From Rotaria macrura (lineage: Eukaryota; Rotifera; Eurotatoria; Philodinida; Philodinidae): a stretch of DNA of 64,000 nucleotides. A model generated the notes under the pieces. It was not told the DNA's origin. It ran no database searches and saw only the letters and a list, made by a program, of their open reading frames with translations. This document shows, piece after piece, positions 1-14,400 of this stretch (position 1 is the first letter of the stretch; every line of letters starts with the position of its first letter). Made by a program: the position numbers and the translations under genes. The DNA is taken from positions 1,527 through 65,526 of the forward strand of contig OENT01000009.1 of assembly GCA_900239685.1 (NCBI GenBank), written 5' to 3'.

Positions 1-519
1 GCTTCAGCTGGACTAACCACGAACACCTTATCAAATAGAAGGATCGAGAAAATCGAAAATAAAAAGCTTCCTTGAAATTTACCTTTTTCACTTGTAACTC
101 AACGTCTTTTTGTGAGCATGATTCAATCGGAGTAGCTGTCAAAGTGACTTCACCTTCGATATCAACGATACTCTCTTTTGAAATGCTGATAAAAAAGTAG
201 CAGAAAATAGAAAATTCGTTTTGAATACGATACTACTGTTTCGTTGAGTAAAATTGAGCTTACGCAGCAGTAAATTTCACCATTGGCTTACTGACATTTT
301 CATTAACACAGACAACCGCTTGTATGGTCGCCGATTGATGTCGAATCACGAAAAAGCATCGCTTGCCCATTCCACGGCTCGTATGAAGTCGACCACGAAC
401 CCAGATGACCTGCTTAGCTAGTTTATCATCGATATCACGAACAGGAACCAATATACGATCAACTTTATCTTTGGATTGAATCAATGGCATAGCACCATAG
501 TTACCGTGAGCAAAGTCTT
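1..519 (-). CDS. DARS1: Cytoplasmic aspartyl-tRNA synthetase, N-terminal part (partial)
   Basis: Charges tRNA-Asp with aspartate in the cytosol. Three exons are visible on the minus strand: 519-264, 185-83 and 26-1, with GT..AG introns of 78 and 56 bp. The translation covers the N-terminal extension and the anticodon-binding OB fold, with WVRGRLHTSRGMGKRCF, VKFTAAISKESIVDIEGEV and the start of VFVVSPAEA, all close to animal DARS1. The gene runs off the left edge, so the class II catalytic core is missing only because of the window. The ATG at 490 is internal: the frame continues upstream through EDFAHGNYGA, as in human DARS1, up to an AG near 520. At least one short 5' exon is therefore unplaced. 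Family identity is secure; the exact 5' end is not. Confidence 0.92.
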
Positions 520-1779
520 CTTTATTTGATATTGTGGTGATATTCTACTCAAATGAAATACAGACACTTAATCAAATACAGAAGGATTTTATATGATCTT
601 TGTCTATTTTGTTTGAGTACAAAACAGAGTTATTGGTACGCAGAATCGAAACTGAAGCTTGTCTTTTTTTGGAAATCCAGATGAGTCAGTGTGGATTTTC
701 GATAATTAATATCAAGTAGGAAAATCATGCTTTTATCTCAGCACATTAATAATTTTTTTTTGCATTGACATTAAATTAATAGCGATACGTAAAAGATGAT
801 TAGGATGAAATTACGAAGAGTTCCACAGTTGACAACTAAGATTCGTACTTCTATTTCGATATCAAGTACGTGGAATTAGTTTCACAGATATTGACATCTC
901 AATATGTGTCTCTTCACTTCTAGGAAAACATTGCAAAGCTTTATGAAACAGATCAATGTAAAACACTCATTGAATATTCCGTCTATGTTACTACCGGTCA
1001 AACAGAGTAGACATAGACACCATGCGAGTATAAACAGTGATCACATTAGTATTTTGAGCTATTTATTAGGAAGTAAAAGCAAAAGTTTTCTTGGAAACCT
1101 TTATATCTTTTTATCAATATACAAGTTACAAATGCTTAATATGGACATTGTCTCAAGTCGTGAAGAATCTAATTAGAAGAGTACAAACTTTTAGATTCCA
1201 AAATTTCTCTATGGAATACCAACGGCTTGGGAGCTTTTCTAGAAACTAGTATGCTACCGAGATTACCTGTTGCTGTTCATGCATGCTCTCGCTATATTCA
1301 CTGGATGTCATTTTGATTTCATGTATTAGCTCGTAAAAACTCCATTATATGTATGGAAAATAAGGATGACGTTGAAACAATTTCTCTTGCATCAGACGAA
1401 TGATGCATATACATTGACGTACACGGTAGATATTCTGACCAATCGGCTTTTCTCGAAATCACAACTGCTCACAAATGACGATGATCAGATTTTCATTAAA
1501 TAACTGATGCAACGAATCATTTCTAAACTACTTCCATTTAATTATTCGAATCAGAAAACTTGTAATCGAAAGGTTAGTACTGAAAAGTGCTACATCATAT
1601 TCGCGGATTTAGCAACTAGTCATTCTTTTCAAAGTAAAATCATACATCTCATGGTGTTGACTTGTTGAACGCCATCTACATTAAAATCACTGTTAATTGG
1701 TACGAACCTTTGTTCCAATAAAAACATTTTTCTCGTACGAACTTGTCAACAAATTGTTTGTTTTTATTTTTTTCAAAGG

Positions 1780-1815
<36 letters not shown>

Positions 1816-2404
1816 CGGATGTTATGCATGCATGCGATGAGAATTCTTTCAGCATATTGTTTAATCTGTAATTAATTCTTCTCTGTACTGCTTAGTTTTT
1901 GCATTCTACCTATAACTATTCAATCAATCTGACAGAATAATAATTAAAGATTAATTGCATTCTTTCATGTCCATTTTACATATTACCGATTGCCCGATGT
2001 CCATAATTGGAAGGAAAGAAGAAAAAACTAGCATCATATTTGTCTTATTCGAGTGTCTTTATAAAGCTTCTGTGTTTAACTAAAGTAAGTATAGGATTGT
2101 TCTCGTTTTTCATTTACCATGTTCTGTCCTCTCAAATTACAAATCGATAAAAAAACGAAAATGACAAGTATAAAGGTCTATAAATATCGTCGTGTTATTG
2201 TTCTTTCACTATATTTCTTTTCTTTTCATCGTAAAAAAATTGATTACTTTTCTATTTAACAACATCTGTACACTGTATCGCAAAGAAAAAAATCCGAATG
2301 ACGAATAGTAGTAATTCGTTTTTACTTTTAGATTCTTTTCTTTTTTTCTTCTTTTCTCATTGTGCACACACCTGTTTACCATGTCCTTGAATGGATAACA
2401 TATC
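520..2404. other. Intergenic space between divergent genes
   Basis: This 1.9 kb stretch lies between the 5' ends of the AspRS gene (-) and the RhoGAP gene (+). It must hold both promoters and the missing first AspRS exon(s). I see an AT microsatellite at 1780-1815 and no convincing coding exon. An open frame at 904-1176 has no recognisable content. Confidence 0.6.
1780..1815. repeat. (AT)n microsatellite
   Basis: About 36 bp of nearly pure TA/AT dinucleotides with one interruption, in the RhoGAP 5' flank. Confidence 0.9.
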
Positions 2405-5400
2405 ATGTCTAAAACTGCCGCTATTGTTCCGAGCGGTTTCTCAAATTCATCTATATCACCACCAACATATACTCTTGCTGTAGTTAGCGCCAATCCATTG
2501 TCAGGTAAATCATCATTATGTAAACGTCTAATTGATTCAAACATCGATAATTATCAATTGTTTTTATCGAAAAATAAATCTCATAATGCTCAACATATTG
2601 CAACATGGTTTTATTGGGGTGTAGTGAAACATCGACGGTCAGATGAGAAACGTGAAGGCTCATTCCATTTAATCGAACATTCACCAATAGCTCTTGATGA
2701 AAATGAACAATATGATAATTATATTAAACGGATATCATCATTGACTTTACGTTCCGATGAAAAATTTCAACACGATTCAGATTATCCACAAATAAAAGCC
2801 TTTCCAAAAGATAAAATAACAGTTGATGCATTTTTGTGCGTCCATGATTTATCAACGAGCAAACAAACGCCTGAACTTTTATTTCTTCTTCTTCATGTAT
2901 TATTCAAAACTCGTCGTCCAGTATTAATCGTTACGACTAAAAATGATTCAATTGAAAATCAAGCCGAGCTAGCCATACAGTTTGAACAATCCATACGTCG
3001 TTCAGCATCAAGTGATTCACACTTATTATTTAATATACCGATCATACACACATCAGCCAATGAACGTATTAATATTCAAGCCGTACTAGAACTTGCTCTG
3101 TATGTATGCGATGAACCATTCTCACTATCATCAAGAAAATCTTCCCATGCAAGCATCGTCACATCAAAATATGTTCCACCATCATATAGAGATGCCTACA
3201 AAAATGAAGAATCATTGAAACATGTTATGCAAACTGAATATCGTTCATTACTAGCACGACATGTTTTAGATTTCCGATTAGCATCATGGATAAAATTCTA
3301 TAAAACTTGGCAGCACCATACTAGTATACAAACATTTATTGACTTATTCGGTATACAACAAGCTGAACTTACATTCTATGAACATATTGATGAATTGAAA
3401 AGAGTCTCAAGACAAAAGTTAATTGACGAAAGATTAATTCCAATCATAGAATTACTTGTAACTGATCAAAAAACAAAACTATCGAGGTAAATTTCGAGTC
3501 TGAAACAAAGTCACATGTTCTTACGACAAGACACTCGTATTTCAATTTATTTTGTTGTTGACTAATAATCAGCAAATTCATACTTAATCAAATTCACTTC
3601 TTGGAATTGAGTTCAGATTAAAGAAAAACACTATAAGAATCCATATCAATATGAATGTAGTATTTGTATACGTTAGTTCACTGAATATGTTTCAAATTAG
3701 TAGAAAGAAGTCAAACATATTACATAGGATATTGCACAATGTTTCGAGTCGTGTCAATCATTTATTGTATAGAAAAGTATTTCTCGTGTAACAAAAAGTC
3801 TTGACTACTTTTTATGATAGGTTAGAATTGCTTCGTTTTATTTTTTATTGATTCTTCACGTTCATGTAAAGATCGATAGCATTGACTTCCACAATCATAT
3901 GCGATAGTTTAAGAGACTAGAAACGTTAGGTATTGCCGATGTGTGAAAACATTATCAGTCTTGTCTTTCGTACGATGCGAAGAGGAAAAGTCAAGGCAGA
4001 TTTATAAAGGAAATTATGTTGATGTGTCCATTATTTCTGAACGAATATGAGTGAAGGAGAGTTTGCTCTTCTCGTCTTTCTCTGAGAAGCTGGTCATATT
4101 CGTTTCGGTTTTATGCCCTTCGAGATTGGTATTCAATTATGAGCTATTACGCAGTTCGATTTGTCGTGTCGCATAATAGAATAATTGCGTTTAATTCTAG
4201 TGAATACGTTTCTCTCGTCCAAGTAATTAACATAAAGTAAATCGGTAAGAATATACAAGAAATTTTGAAAGGCAGAATATTTTAGAAGATATGTGAGACG
4301 AAATTTACGATGGCAGCTCAAGGAAATCGTGAGTCAAAGCTAAGTCGTTTCTCGAATTGTGTCGTTGAAAGGTTTTCGTGATGCAATAGATGTGAATCAG
4401 GTGAGTGTTATTACAAGAAGAAGAGGATAAATCTAACATTGGAAAGTGTTGAATGAGATGAATTGAATACATTCTAGATTATTTTTCCATGATTCAGAAC
4501 AAATTATGTGATGAATAACAATGAAACTAAAAACGGATCTGAAAAAAACGACATTTATTGACTGTATTGATTATTAGTGCATTAGTCTTTACGACGATTT
4601 AAGATCCGTATGAATAGATTTCTAGCGTCTATACATCAATAGAACGAGGTCTAGTTGCGACTGTACTCTGATACCAATGCTTAAATTTTTTTGGATCAGA
4701 TGATTACAAAGCAGAGTTTGACATTCTGTCTGTCTTAATTTTCTACACCTACATAGTATTACTGAATTACAATATTAATATTTAGAAAAAAATACTTTTA
4801 TGCGACACATATATGTAAGAGGATACTTGTTTGAAAAAGAAAGAAATAGAGAACAAAGTACAAGTAGACCATAACCTAGTTTAAATATGAATCCATTAAT
4901 GCATGATTCACTGCGTTGGACATCTTACCGTTGGTACACTCGCTTACTCAACAATTGGTGACAGACAAATTTTCTTTTCTTTTTCGTCATCTAAAACAAC
5001 CACCCATAGTGAATAGAACAAAAATATATCGAAGTTTGTGATTAAACAAATGTTTACTTTTCTCTTATTATCATAAGTGACGAAAAGATTTTGAAGTACT
5101 CAAAAATAATACATTCACTAAATTCGTATAGTGGACATTATGAAAGTTGTTTGGACTATCATTCACAAGTTGTTATTTCTATATGATTCAAACTCGAAGA
5201 TAAGATTGAAACATAAAGAAATTTCATTAGCAATAAAAACATGAATTGTTGACGAAAGAATCGAATTCTACTGAAGAATGAAATGTGTTTCTTATTTTTC
5301 CTGAACTTGGTAACAATTGAATCGAATGAAAACTAATGTTAACTATCACATGATAGCTTTTACTGATGAATAATAGCAGAACTACCGAAACGATTTTCCA

Positions 5401-8400
5401 AGGAACTACGACGTTCTCAGTTGATCATTTATTTGTGATCTCTCTTGTGGTATAATGACCTTCTCAAAATGAACACAGATGTGATTGTTTTATTTTATTT
5501 TTATCTCATTCTACTCCACAATACTCCTTTTTTTTATGTATTAAGAATCAGTAAATTCGATATGGGAGATTTTATTGATACAGATGGTGATACACCTGTA
5601 TTCAATGAAGGATGTTATAAATGATTTTGTCATAAAAATTCGAATACTTATGAGCTTATGTTTATAGAAGCACTCTAGAAAAAAAACTATGGCTATAGAA
5701 ATGATACTAAAAGCCAATTGGTTAATAAAAACATAATGAAAACAATCCTATTAATTTATTAATACATGGATGTTTAGTATAATTTAAAAGTTAGACGATA
5801 AACATTATCTGAAAATGCTTTTATTTTTAAAATTTTCACTTCTTCTAATTTCATCAAGAAAATGAATACTTATCGATCGAAATTTTTTGATCGAAGACAC
5901 TTTTTAGAAGTTTTTATCCTCAAATTTCTTCAATAAACACTACCAATTTTTAAAATTGAACTAATGCATGTAGTGAATACTTTCCAACGGCTACTCTTAA
6001 TGTTAGATATACATGTATGTCAAAAATGATAAAAATTCTATTATTATGACAAGAAGAAAAAGTCATCATAACCAGAAACGAAGTCTCTAATAGAATATTC
6101 TATGATTTGCTTCATATCCTAGAACAAAAGTGTACTAGAAACTTGAATTTCAATTCTACGCTGAGCACATCTTACACTTAATCATACTCTCGTTTATATC
6201 CAGCGTCAATATTGCGTTCGCTATAGGAAAATGTTAGCATGTTTGTACAAGGACATTGCTATTGACTAATGTGATTTCGTTTCTAGAAATTGGAATTACA
6301 TACGTTTACAAATGCAAAAACATCCTTGCTATTCGTCAACTGTGATACCATCTTCAATGTGGTCAGATTCCGAACATAATAATGGAAACCAATCCTCATC
6401 TCTAATCATTCCCGATGATCTACTTGATACAGTTGAAGCTCGACTTCGTTTTGAATCATATATAAGCAGTCGTCAATTAGAACAAACACGCCGTGCAAAT
6501 TGTCGATTATTTTTGGATTTATTAAATCGTTTTTCTGACGCCGGTCTTGTTCAATATGGTCATTCCTATGAAAAAGATTGTGTATATTTTTTGGGTCGTG
6601 AATGCTATGAAACGTTGAATGCACAAGATCGTCTACGTGTATTTGCATTCCATCAATCATATCTCTATCGGTTATTATCTTTAAAATTTGTTGAATTATT
6701 ATTGGAATCATTTGAAATATTTACAAATACATTTCAAAAAATGAATTTAGCAACACTAAATAAATTAAATAATGATAGAAAAATGACAACACTTACTATT
6801 GATGATATATTTGAAAAAGAAATCATACAATTAATAAAACATGATTCACGGTAAGAACAAATCGATTGTTCTTTTCTTATTTCTAATATACAACGAAGAA
6901 GTTGATTGAATTCTTATTTTTCTTCGTAGGTACCAATCGTTAAATAATCGTGAAACAGATCGTCATCGATTAATTATGTGTCATTTCCAATTCTTATACG
7001 ATTGTATTTATTATTCACCAACACGAAATATGAATCGATTCTTGAAACAACGTAAACGTTCATTTAAACGACGAAAATCTTCATTCCAATCATTGTATAC
7101 TCATAATATAAATATCGATGAAAATTTTTGTCCATACACAAGAAAATTTTCATCGAATATGAATGAAAATGAAGGAATAAATAGGAAAAAACTTGAAATC
7201 GGCTGTCCAATGGAAGAAACATGTGCTGATATGAGAATTATGAATGAATTTTTTTCTCTAGTCCCATTGAAAAGAACAAATTATAAGTATGATATTCAAT
7301 TTATTGTTAAATAAATTCTTTAGCTAACTTTGTTTCTATTTATAGAAATATTTTAATTTGTGGAAATGAGAATGATATGAATACTTGCCTTCGAATACTT
7401 ACCGTAAGTAGACAATAGAGCATCATTCGAATATAGGACAAAGTTAATGTGAATGCCTATGAAGTGTACTAGTTTTGATAAGACAAAAAAAAACAGCGAT
7501 AAATTTAGTTACTTACATTGATACACATAGATTTCATTATGAACAAGAATCGAATATGTTGAACTGAATTGTTAGAACAATATTTTTCTCTCATCTAATT
7601 AGAGCCTTGTATTGAGATTGAGCAGTTCCAGTTCAATCTAACTATGAATTTTCTAAAATAAGGAATAGGTGAAGTTTGGAACATTGCTCGTTCATCTATC
7701 CGTATGAAAAAAACCTTTCTCTAGACAACAATTGAATCTATGATAAGACTTTCTAAATCGATTTCGTTTTTGTCACAATGGTGAGTTTGTCCGTATTAGA
7801 ATACGGCAGTACTGCCGATGATATTTAACTATCTAGTTTCGATGTGAAATAGTTATTTCGATGAATGACATTCGATGTTCTTCATTCTCATGTGAAATAT
7901 GAGTTGTATTCGGAAATTTAATACATCGATAAGAAAACTTTCAAATGCATATAAGAGTCATTAAAAGTATATCGAGACAAAATTTTGAATCGAAATTTGA
8001 TCATCAGATGTTTCTATTGACACTTTGGTTAGACGATAAGGACCGATTAAATTAATCACAGAATCGATAAGAAAGATTCAAAGATACGTGTCCCTGTAGC
8101 TAACAAGAATCTATGTTACAGTCAATAAATCAGCTCAATGAGTCGTTAGTAGCTATGCCTTGTTGACTTACTATCAAGTCGTTTCTGTCGGTAATCGTCA
8201 TATAACATGTAGGTTATAGATGTATGAAACGAAAAATATTCGAATAATTTTCATTAGAGAAATAATCTATTTTTCGTTCTCATAATCGTATGTTTTTTCT
8301 TCTTTGTGTAGAGTGATTCTTCTGTAACAAATGATTTACAAATCAATTTATGGACATTAAATAATGTTAAAACACAATTAATTCATGGTTATAATTTATA

Positions 8401-11400
8401 ATTATCTTTACTTAATATAACGAAATGAATCCTTGTTTAGGTTGCCTTATTGTTTCTCCGACAGGTCGAGAGATTCTTGAAGAATTTATTTCTCAAAAAC
8501 GAATCTCTATTAAAATCAACAGTAAGTATAAAAGCAAACCAATTCATTGAATTTCAAATATAAATATCAATATTCTAGCCATTCCAATTGTGAATCTAGA
8601 TTTTCAAACTTCTTATGAGTAAGTCTTCTCAGTGTCAGTATCGTTTATTTTTGTGAAACACGATCTAGAAAGATTTCTAAAATATTCAAGGTACAAATCT
8701 GTCCATCCTTGAACTAATATCTCTTATGTATACTCTTGTTTTATAATATGAAGTACTGATTAGTAATATATTCAGATGTATCATATTGTTGTACTAGTAT
8801 TTGTATCTCTCGATAGTGCTTGACAATTAGAGTTCTCTGTATACAATAGAGTACATGTATGTCACAAAGTAATTAGCATACTATCAACTGTATGATTCTA
8901 TACATATATAAATATCGAAAATTATATCATGGTTCTCAGTTTCAAATTTTCTACGTGATACATAGTGAATATTAGTCGAGTCATGGTAGTTAAACATGAT
9001 AGACATTTTTGTAACCTAATCATGAATCTTGTATTAAACATAGTCTAGTAAAAGAAGTTAACTTTTCGATTATTGTAAGATTCTGTCAAAAGAAAATGTA
9101 TAACGATAAGTGTAGAATAAAACGATCCTTTTTTCTTCAATCACAATATCAGTTGCATCGTGTTTCATGTCTAAATTTCACAGCAATCATACTTATAGTA
9201 TTTATCTATATTCATGTAGATCCAATAGTAACATTCCAAACGATATGACAATCGAACAACTTCGATTATCACTTGAACAACTTTTATCCAATGAAAAAGT
9301 CGTTCCAAGTAAATCTCAATATGATCTTCGAATTTTACTTTGTTTTATGTGTGGTGGAGAAAATGATGTTGAAAGATTTTTTTCTCAATTATCATCACGT
9401 TTTACACTTATGGTAACTAACCAATATGGAGATTTATCATTCATTATTAATGCTTTTCTTGGACGATCAAATAGAAAAGTAATCAGAATATATATATTGC
9501 CTACATGTATATTAAAAATTTGCTTCTTTTCAATTTTTATAATAGATTCAATTTATTCCTGTTTCGTTTCATTCATTATTTACAATTAAACTTATTGACT
9601 TTGATGGATTTATTCTACTCTATGATCAAGATAGAAAAGCTGCTGCCAGTACAATGGCGTAAGGATTCAAGTATTTTTGTTTTGCGTGAAATAATATGCG
9701 CATATTGAAAAGATTTATCAAGTAGAAAGACAGGGATAAAATTCGTTTTCAAGTAAATAGTCAGCAGTCTTGTAGAAAAAAACATTTTCATTCAATCAAT
9801 ATTTCTAATTTATTCCTTTCAAGTGTTGTACATGTTTTCCTGAAATTCATGATTTCAGTCCACCGTTCTGTGATTATCTATCCATGGTTGAAGAGACCGC
9901 ATTCCTAATATTGACACATTAATATTTTTGAAAGCAAATAAAAATGTATTTCATTCTTCGTTTAGATGTTTGGAAAAACATATTTCAACATCATTACAAA
10001 ATGAATTGTTAAAAGAAAGTGATGATACTAAAGAAATAAATAGAACACGAACAACGCGTCCGCCAATCTACTTATTGTCTTGTATAAAAGATTTAGCATT
10101 ATCAAGCATAAAAAAACATGTAGTAAACGATTACTGTGTTCAACATCATCATGGTACAATAAGAAATTTCGTTGAATGTAAAAATATAAGACAAAATTCT
10201 CTTTTTACTATCCATATATATAATATAATTCATTTGTATTTTTTTAGCTCATTTGTTACCATTCCTTAATCAATGTTGGCTTGGAAAAAATGTTCCTACG
10301 ATGGAGCAAGATTTTTATCACAAAGAACAACTTTTTCTTGGTGTTACATCGTATTTTGAGTAATCGATATGTTCCTTTCAAAAATAAAAATCAATTTAAA
10401 AAAAAATCTAATTCTAGTCGTGCGACTCATTCATCGACTAGTGATTTGATGACATCAAGTCTTGAACGAACACGAAAGCAATTCCTCAATAATAGTATCA
10501 ATGATCGAGTTGGCTCATTATTGCTATCTACTAAATCGAATGAACATTCACCACGACATCATTCTACAATGTTAACACCAACGAATACCGAACAAAGTAA
10601 ACAATATTTCTGTTTAATCACGCATTACTTGATTATGATAACAAAGATCAACCGAACAGTTGTTTGAATAACCCTATGGTTCTATAACTTATAAGATCAG
10701 ACGTCTAGCATTGCATGAGATTAAAGTTGTACCCGAAGGCTACTAATGATCTGGTATGATTTTTCATGCAACTTGAAAGTATTCGAGCTCGAAGCTAAAA
10801 AACAAATTAAGTTTATAACAGGAGAGAGAATGATAAGTAGTGTTCTGAACGGAAGCATTTTTATTCTTGAATGGTATTCAGTAGTTCAAACAAGAGATAT
10901 TTTTCTTACGGCGAAAGATTCGAATATGTAAAGAGAAGATTCTAGTAGAAAATATTATCAATAGAAGACTGTTAATCAATCCATTACTTGTATGCAGAAT
11001 ACGAGCAGGGCTAGTGTGAGAGTTTCGTTCGTTTTCTTTCTCACTCATAAGGTTTCTTTAGGAATAATAGTTGTTTTACTTTACTATTCCATATAGGTTA
11101 TGCTAGATCAAGACATCATCAAACATAAATTTGGTGCTAAGGTGAATTTCAATTGTCTGAGCAAAAGAGAATATCGTAAAATTTCTAATCTACAGAGGAG
11201 CTCATATTTTAAGTGAAATGTTCAATTGATAATGCATAACTTAATATTTCTTGTTCTATTTGAAGTGTTTTCGTATCGATCCTATCCATATTTATCCATA
11301 TTAAATAATGGTGCTGAATCAACAATAGTTCCAACAACACCTGTGGATCCATCAGTAACAAATCTTGGTTTAATATCTCCATCATCAGTGTCAACATCAT

Positions 11401-14400
11401 CAATATCTGATGGTCAGCATCAACAATTTAAAAAGTCCACAAGTATGCGCTTTGCTAAACTTATGGAACATCCAAGTAAGTTTATCAGCTACTAATCAAA
11501 CGTAGTGCTTAGTATTTAGTTATTTAAAAGCATCTTTAAAATCTATTAGAATAATCATATTTATTCGGTGATCAAATTTCTTTTAATTTTATTTATTCTA
11601 GTTAACTATGTAACATTTAACGGTAACGTAGATTGAAATCATTGTGCTTGTGCTTCATGTATTTGTTTAAACGTGTTATCCCTTTTTTTTACTACCTTGC
11701 CCATCTATCTATGTATATATATATATATTCATACATGTGTGTGTGTTTGTGTGCGTATTGATTCAGATTTCCCCACTGATACGAAAAATAGTCTATTATC
11801 AGTTTTAAATAAGTATTTCGGCAATGTTGAACTCAAATGGTGGAACATTATCCTTGTCTATGTCATCTGTATTCCAATTATATAAGTATCATAAGAACAT
11901 AGTATGACATACATATTTTTACTACGAATCGATTGAAATTTATGAAAAGCCAAGTTTTCTAAAAAAAAAAAGTATCTATTCATAATCAACAAAACTAGCA
12001 ATGAAGATAATTATTGATGTATGTCATTAAAAAAGAAGAAACAAGTGCTTTTTTTCTCTTTTTACATTTGTTAATTTATATCCATCATCTCTTGTCCGAA
12101 TCTATTCTTCTTCTCTTTGTTTTTTTAATTACTTATCTACCCGATGCTATTCCTAACGCTTGTACAAAAACAAGAAAGAAAAGAAAAAGCAACTACGGAT
12201 AGCAGACGCAAGCGTTTGCCATCAACCAAAAAAAAAACAGTCGACGAGAGAAGTAACTATCCCACTCTCGACTTCTTTGTGACTGTTGACAAGCGGCTAT
12301 TGCTAGCACTGCTGTTGCTTCCATCAAGTCTATTCTGTTATGTCTTCATCAAAGTCTCTAACACTAATAAGTACCTTTTTTATATTTCTTTTTAGCTGAT
12401 GGTACCACTTACCAATCATCACCTAGTAATGCAAATAAAGAAAGTGTATGTGCAATAGAGAAACGAAGAGAAAAATCTTCTATGAATAATGAATTTTTTT
12501 CTTCTTTATCTGTAGTCATTAACAAAACATAGCCGAATAAACGAAATCTCATCAACAATCTCATCATCTGAAGATATGAAATTTCACTTGTATAAACATC
12601 GGCAAGCTCCACAAGTTAAAGTACCATTAGCTACTCCTGAAATCATCGAATTCAATGAATCTGTAGCAGTTCCATTCTTTATTCAACAACCGTGTGATCC
12701 ATCATTGGTCATAGCTAATAATAATACAGATGATATAAATGCCATCAATTCTTCATCATCATCACCGCCTACAATCCATCAGCAACATCAGAATCATAGT
12801 AGTACAGTAGATGAGTCGATTACAGATTCTTCAAAACAAACACGAGGTTGTTTGCTTTTTGAAAATTTTAGAATTCGCTTATTAAATAAAACTAAATATA
12901 TTCTTTTTCTTAGCAACTGATTCATCGGTTGACAGTTCAAGTGATGAGCATTTACAAAATCAACGTGAATCATTAACAACATTAAATAATACAACTTCTC
13001 CAATCAATAATCAACAACAACATCAAGTTACTTTACAAAGAAAAGTCTCAGATCGAAAGTCTAAACGTGTACGAGCTAAACAAAATGATATTACTGGTTT
13101 AACGTCGAGTACTGAAGTATTAAAAAAAAGTAAATCGAACGAAATTTCTACATAGTAGTTTTCTTATAAAACAATGCTTTGGTTTTGATTTCAGCTGCAT
13201 CTGATGATGAAATCTTAGTTGATGATGATAAACGTCTTCAACAACAACAACAACAACATCAAAAAAAGAAACGTCGTCCAAGTTTTAAAAAACGGAAGAA
13301 AGCCATTTATGATCAAACTCAAACTGATTCTGGCATTGATTCTCGAATGGGTATGGAAATCTTTGGTTTTTTTTACCAATAGATTTTTCTTAATTCATTC
13401 ATATTTACGATGAAACTTACCTCGGAGAATTTCGACAAGCGTTGTTAGATCAAAAGTAATGTAGCACTATGTTTTTAATGATAAGCGATGAAATCTTTCG
13501 GGTATAAAAAGTAAGAAGAATATAAAATAGGTCACAGAGAATATATAGATGATTAAAATGAATCAGAAAAGTAAAAGAGAAAACGAGAGGCGATGATGCG
13601 ATCATTAATCTATTCAAGTTCTTTTGAAGATCTTAGTTTGGATTTATTTTGATGATTCTCTTTCATAAATGAGAAAGTTTCGTCTTACTATTTAGAACAA
13701 AAAGATACGAATAAAGCTAGCATAGCTCCAGAACCACCATCATCATCATCCAATGTTGTTATATCGAATGAAGATGATTCAAGTCTTGGTGATTATACAA
13801 AGGACAGTAAAGTATGTTTTGTTAAAATAATATAGTTTGAAACTAAAATTAGACAAAAGAAATCATTATAATAATAATCCGTGTCTTATCTTTATCTGTC
13901 AAGAATACTTCAATTGAAGAACTTGAAGAACGACCAACGGCTAATTGGATACGCCGTCAATTACAGCATTTTGCTCAAGCTCGACGTGATGTATATGATT
14001 GATTTTATTTTATAAACGATTCATTCATTTTAGAATATTTTGTAGAAAAATGAATTAAAAACTCGTTCTCCAGCCGCAACTGTCACATTAGTTTCATCAC
14101 CACCCTTACCATCGTTCAAAGCAACGATGACATCAACTCCTCCTACTAATTCACAAGTAGCATTATCTGCATTATCATCACTTGAAAACTCTCATCATCA
14201 TACTTCACTTCGTTTATCATTGAGTCGCTGTATTCAATCGGCCGAATCAGGTGTACCTTTATTTATTGAAAAATGTATTCAATTCATTGAAGAATATGGA
14301 TTAGTTATCGAAGGACTTTATCGAGTATCTGGATATAAAAATCAAGTTGAATTAGTTATTAATAAATTAACTGAAGGTTAAAATAATTGAATCGAAAATG

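Noticed and set aside
904-1176. 90-codon open frame in the AspRS-RhoGAP spacer.
   Set aside because: Low-complexity translation, no family features and no splice or start context.
6406-6711. 101-codon minus-strand frame rich in Ile/Asp/His.
   Set aside because: It is the antisense shadow of RhoGAP exon 2, which matches the p190 family.
11095-11145. Extra RhoGAP exon GTTATGCTAGATC... between exons 12 and 13.
   Set aside because: Its phase does not fit exon 12, and joining 10596 directly to 11266 keeps frame.
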